From NCBI RefSeq assembly GCF_021474405.1, contig NZ_JAKEIO010000004.1, positions 55,953 through 119,952 on the forward strand: a stretch of DNA of 64,000 nt, given 5' to 3'. The first letter of the stretch is position 1. Each line of letters starts with the position of its first letter. Of this stretch, positions 61,268 through 64,000 are shown one piece after another. This DNA comes from [Streptosporangium] indianense. GTDB taxonomy: Bacteria > Actinomycetota > Actinomycetes > Streptomycetales > Streptomycetaceae. A program made the translations under genes and the position numbers. Under the pieces are notes generated by a model. That model worked only from the letters and a program-made list of their open reading frames with translations, ran no database searches and was not told the origin of the DNA.

Positions 61268-62047
61268 ATGGCTCGCTGGTGGGGGAGAAACCGGAGATCA
61301 GAAGGCGCCAGAGCCGTCCCCTCGGATCAGGACCCGTCAACGAGCACCGAGTACGGAACGCTGCCCGGGCAGGTCGAGAAACCTGACGGGCCGCGGACGG
61401 TGATGCTGTCCGTGCACCGCAGCGGTGTCATGCTGAGCGCGGGCGATGGCGGCGACGGGCAGGCGGCCCCCGCCCCTCGGATGTATCCCTGGGCGGAGAT
61501 CACTCACCTGTGGTTCGCCAATGATCTCGAGGGACACTCCTCAGCGGGCGACACGGTCGTCACACAGTGGTTGTACATTCAGCGGCTGGAGTTCGCTGAC
61601 GGCACCGTCGTGACGTCCCGACTGGCCGACCCACCGGTCACCACCCCGGGGGATGTCTTCCGTACGGGCCAGATCGCCGACCGCCCCCCTTCCTCCATCT
61701 GGCCACTGATGGCTCACATCCACACCCAGGTGACGGAGGCGCAGCTGGCCAAGGCCAAAGCGACTCTGGCGGCGGGAGGCCGGGTGGACTTCGGTCCGCT
61801 GACCGCTGACGGAGACGGCCTGGACTACCAGGACATCCACATACCGTGGGAAGACATCACTGTGCTGCGCTACAGCTTCGTTCACGCAAGCGTCGACGAA
61901 GACGAGCTGGGCGCGTATCTGCGTATGGAGTTCCGCGACCGCGAAGCCGGCGCATACGGTTTCCCTTTCCGGTGGCTGCGGATACCGGCCCTCGACGTAC
62001 CAGACCTCGAACTCTTGGAGCAGCTCGCTGCGGAACGTCGCGCCTGA
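61268..62047 (+). CDS. Hypothetical beta-rich protein
   Basis: A 259-residue protein. ATG 61268 with GGGAGGGG is chosen over the long upstream frame, which is antisense to the IS remnant. A polar, basic start (ARWWGRNRRSEGARA) precedes a PH-like beta domain repeated twice in style: RTVMLSVHRSGVMLSAGDGG with WAEITHLWFANDL and WLYIQRLEFADGTVVTSRL, then VDFGPLTADGDGLDYQDIHIPWEDITVLRYSF. The pattern recalls DUF6585-type proteins such as the one at 48191, but without membrane helices. Function unknown. Confidence 0.7.
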   Translation: MARWWGRNRRSEGARAVPSDQDPSTSTEYGTLPGQVEKPDGPRTVMLSVHRSGVMLSAGDGGDGQAAPAPRMYPWAEITHLWFANDLEGHSSAGDTVVTQWLYIQRLEFADGTVVTSRLADPPVTTPGDVFRTGQIADRPPSSIWPLMAHIHTQVTEAQLAKAKATLAAGGRVDFGPLTADGDGLDYQDIHIPWEDITVLRYSFVHASVDEDELGAYLRMEFRDREAGAYGFPFRWLRIPALDVPDLELLEQLAAERRA

Positions 62048-62598
62048 AGTTCCCGAGTCAGTGCCCCCCATGCGGTCGACGAGGCGGCCAAGAGCTCTGC
62101 TCGGGAGGTACGTTCGTCAGCCGGGCCGCGACCATCGCCCAGCTTCTGCAGCACCCATCCCGAGGACCGGCGTTCCCCGAGTAACTCGTGGACGACCAAC
62201 TGCCGGCGGCGCCAAGCGCTCGGTGACGACTTGTCCGTAGTCGGCGCCGTCGACCGACCCCACATGCTCAGGCGCGCACCCACACCCGGTATTCCACCTC
62301 CTCCACACAGCCGTGCAACCTGGTGGCCCACCGCAAGGGGCCACGCACGGACAGCGGAAGCCGGCGCGCGGCCGGTTCCACTCGATAGGTCTCCCGGGCC
62401 GATCTGCACTGAGGAAGTTCATGAGGTGGCCTCTAGCGTTCTCCCCTCACCCGGTCCCACCCGGCACCGGCCCGCCAACTCGTCCCGGACCCAAGGTCGT
62501 TCGGCAGAGTCGGGGAGCTGCCAGCGTTGTGTACCCCCAATGACCATCGATGTGTCCTTCGCCCAGGTGGGCTCCCCGATGGGGCACGATCAACCCCG
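62048..62598. other. Gap with eroded coding-like sequence
   Basis: About 550 bases. The minus strand from about 62220 to 62070 reads RRRQLVVHELLGERRSSGWVLQKLGDGRG, protein-like but without start or family. Plus-strand frames are Pro-rich. No regulatory element assigned. Confidence 0.3.
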
Positions 62599-62808
62599 AT
62601 GGAGCGCGGTCTCGTTACCATTCCTGGACAGGTGGGAGACGCTCACCACGGGCCTGTCCGCGACGGCGACAGCGGTGTCAGCGTCACGGCCCAGTGGTCC
62701 GGCCACGGTGAAACGAGTTCCTACCACGTCGCGCTGGGCGACGACGCCGACGGGGAATTCCTCCTGCAAGCGCTGCGCAGGGCAGTGACGGAAGCAAAGC
62801 AAGGCTGA
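62599..62808 (+). CDS. Small hypothetical protein
   Basis: A 69-residue frame: ERGLVTIPGQVGDAHHGPVR, SGVSVTAQWSGHGETSSYHVALGD, GEFLLQALRRAVTEAKQG. The strand-helix order is protein-like. The start is uncertain, since the frame is open to 62527. Family unknown. Confidence 0.4.
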   Translation: MERGLVTIPGQVGDAHHGPVRDGDSGVSVTAQWSGHGETSSYHVALGDDADGEFLLQALRRAVTEAKQG

Positions 62809-62961
62809 ATCAGAGCACCGCACCGCCCCCGCGTAGGACAGAAGAACGATGCCCAGCCACACCATCGGATGAGACCGCCCGGCCGACGAACATCCCTCCA
62901 CCGGGGCCGTGCCCCGCACCTCTGTGAGGCCGCGCCCCACGTATCCCGTAGGCTCCCGGCC

Positions 62962-64000
62962 ATGAACGACGGGGAATCCGGCAGACGGGTCATAGACGGG
63001 CGCTTCGAACTGCAAGGGCGGCTCGGGGGCGGCGGCATGGGCATGGTGTGGCGGGCGCGCGATCTCGTCCTGGACCGAGACGTGGCGCTCAAGGAAGTAC
63101 GGCCCTCCGATCCCGGACTCGCCGAACACGATCCGCAGGCCGCGGCCATGCTCCGGGCCCGGGTGCTGCGCGAGGCACGGGCGCTCGCCCGCGTCGACCA
63201 CCACAACGTGGTCACCATCCACCACGTGGTCGACACCGAGGCCTACGCCTACCCCTGGCTCGTCATGGAGCTGGTGACCGGCGGATCGCTCCAGGACCGC
63301 CTCGACAAGAGGCCGATGGAGCCCGTCGAGGCCGCTCGGCTCGGCCGCGAGGTGCTGGCCGCGCTGCGCGCCGCGCACGACGTCGGCATCCAGCACCGGG
63401 ACGTGAAGCCCGCCAACGTCCTGATGCGGCCCGACGGCCGCCCCGTCCTCACCGACTTCGGCATCGCGGCCATCAGGGAGTCGACCTCCCTGACCATGAC
63501 CGGGTCCATCATCGGCACACCCGACTACATGGCGCCCGAGCGCATCACCGGCGGCGAGGGAGGCCCCGGCTCCGACCTCTGGTCGCTGGCGATGATGCTG
63601 TACGTTGCCGTCGAAGGACACCACCCACTGCGCAGGGGAACCACCCTGGCGACGCTCGCGGCTCTCCTGAGCGAGGAGCTTCCGCCGCCTCTGCGGGCCG
63701 GAGCGCTGACCGGCTTCCTGAACGCCGTGCTCGTCAAGGATCCTGCGCGCAGAGCGGACGCGGAGACCGCCGACCGGATGCTCGCCGAAGTGGCCGAGGG
63801 CCGCGGCGCGGCTCCCGGCGCTCTCGACGGGGCGGGTGCGGCCACTTCGTACCGGCTGGCCCCTCCGCCGGTCTCGACCCCCACACCCTCGGCGCCGGCC
63901 GGGTTCGGACCGCCCGCGGGCTTCGGCCCGCCGACCGGCTTCGGACCTACCGGACCGCACGACGCCGTGCCCCGCTCCACCGGGCCGTCGACCCCCGCCC
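62962..64000 (+). CDS. Hanks-type serine/threonine protein kinase, 3' partial
   Basis: From ATG 62962 the frame is open to the window edge (346 codons seen). Glycine loop GRLGGGGMGMVW (19-30), Lys44 (VALKEV), catalytic loop QHRDVKPANVL (144-154, with Asp147 and Lys149), DFG at 165-167, and activation segment GTPDYMAPE. The catalytic domain ends near residue 270. A juxtamembrane linker follows with the near-perfect repeat GFGPPAGFGPPTGFGPTG. Streptomyces PknB-like kinases usually continue with a membrane helix and sensor domain. This one probably does so beyond the edge. It signals by phosphorylating proteins on Ser/Thr. Confidence 0.92.
   Translation, partial: MNDGESGRRVIDGRFELQGRLGGGGMGMVWRARDLVLDRDVALKEVRPSDPGLAEHDPQAAAMLRARVLREARALARVDHHNVVTIHHVVDTEAYAYPWLVMELVTGGSLQDRLDKRPMEPVEAARLGREVLAALRAAHDVGIQHRDVKPANVLMRPDGRPVLTDFGIAAIRESTSLTMTGSIIGTPDYMAPERITGGEGGPGSDLWSLAMMLYVAVEGHHPLRRGTTLATLAALLSEELPPPLRAGALTGFLNAVLVKDPARRADAETADRMLAEVAEGRGAAPGALDGAGAATSYRLAPPPVSTPTPSAPAGFGPPAGFGPPTGFGPTGPHDAVPRSTGPSTPA

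Noticed and set aside
1..64000. CRISPR arrays, tRNA or rRNA genes, prophage or conjugative modules
   Set aside because: No regularly spaced repeats, no cloverleaf with a TTCRA loop outside coding sequence, and no integrase, phage structural or transfer genes were seen.

Overview
The window is high-GC actinobacterial chromosome, almost certainly Streptomyces. Third codon positions are strongly G/C, GTG and TTG starts are common, and the gene families are typical of the genus: SpoIIE/PP2C-type phosphatases with PAS or GAF sensors, PF04672 methyltransferases, an SCO6745-like protein, FG-GAP secreted proteins, DUF2267 proteins and a Hanks-type kinase. I see no rRNA, tRNA, CRISPR array, phage module or biosynthetic gene cluster. 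Many truncated or frameshifted genes and three IS5-type transposase scraps suggest a chromosome arm or another weakly selected accessory region.

Layout. 0-6.5 kb: end of a kinase-like gene, small membrane and zinc-ribbon genes, a decayed cupin gene, a two-component system with a PepSY lipoprotein, an aldo/keto reductase scrap and a small membrane protein. 6.9-10.4 kb: acyl-CoA desaturase and its flavin/2Fe-2S reductase, divergent from a PucR-type regulator. 10.4-14 kb: transposase scrap, a PAS-PAS-PP2C-ATPase protein and a PAP2 phosphatase. 14-19 kb: a thrice-frameshifted membrane gene and two zinc alcohol/formaldehyde dehydrogenases around an SRPBCC protein. 19-26 kb: two further PP2C phosphatases (one frameshifted), a DUF5519-like protein, an SRPBCC protein, a STAS protein and IS debris. 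26-38 kb: UvrA-like ATPase, SCO6745-like protein, two methyltransferases, a P-loop kinase, a YdcF-type membrane protein and an unknown gene preceded by a 12-G tract. 38.5-43 kb: a dinucleotide-binding reductase and an inositol-phosphatase-like protein facing one LysR regulator, then a second LysR divergent from a DapA-family aldolase. 43-46 kb: a degraded sulfonate/taurine-type ABC operon with an intact substrate-binding protein and a cysteine-containing leader peptide. 46-53 kb: FG-GAP protein, DUF6585-like protein, APC permease, a region of dispersed repeat and gene fragments, a secreted protein with a nonsense codon in its signal peptide, and a DUF1330 protein. 53-59 kb: stress cluster of two DUF2267 proteins, Hsp20 scrap, DnaK scrap, J-domain protein, Hsp20, HdeD and a diacylglycerol-kinase-like protein, with two HAIR-like inverted repeats. 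59-64 kb: PAS-PP2C phosphatase, IS scrap, unknown proteins and the start of a serine/threonine kinase.

How it works together. Two themes stand out. The first is stress signalling: four SpoIIE/PP2C phosphatases and STAS proteins, as in sigma-factor partner switching, plus chaperones, HdeD, PAP2, SRPBCC and zinc dehydrogenases. The second is decay: several intact genes (Hsp20, HdeD, YdcF, FG-GAP, STAS) have a truncated relative elsewhere in the same window, and an approximately 250-bp repeat occurs twice in inverted orientation. Some frameshifts could be assembly errors. A Walker A Lys-to-Gln change, an in-frame stop and internal deletions show that at least part of the decay is real. Starts, promoters and operators were judged by eye only.
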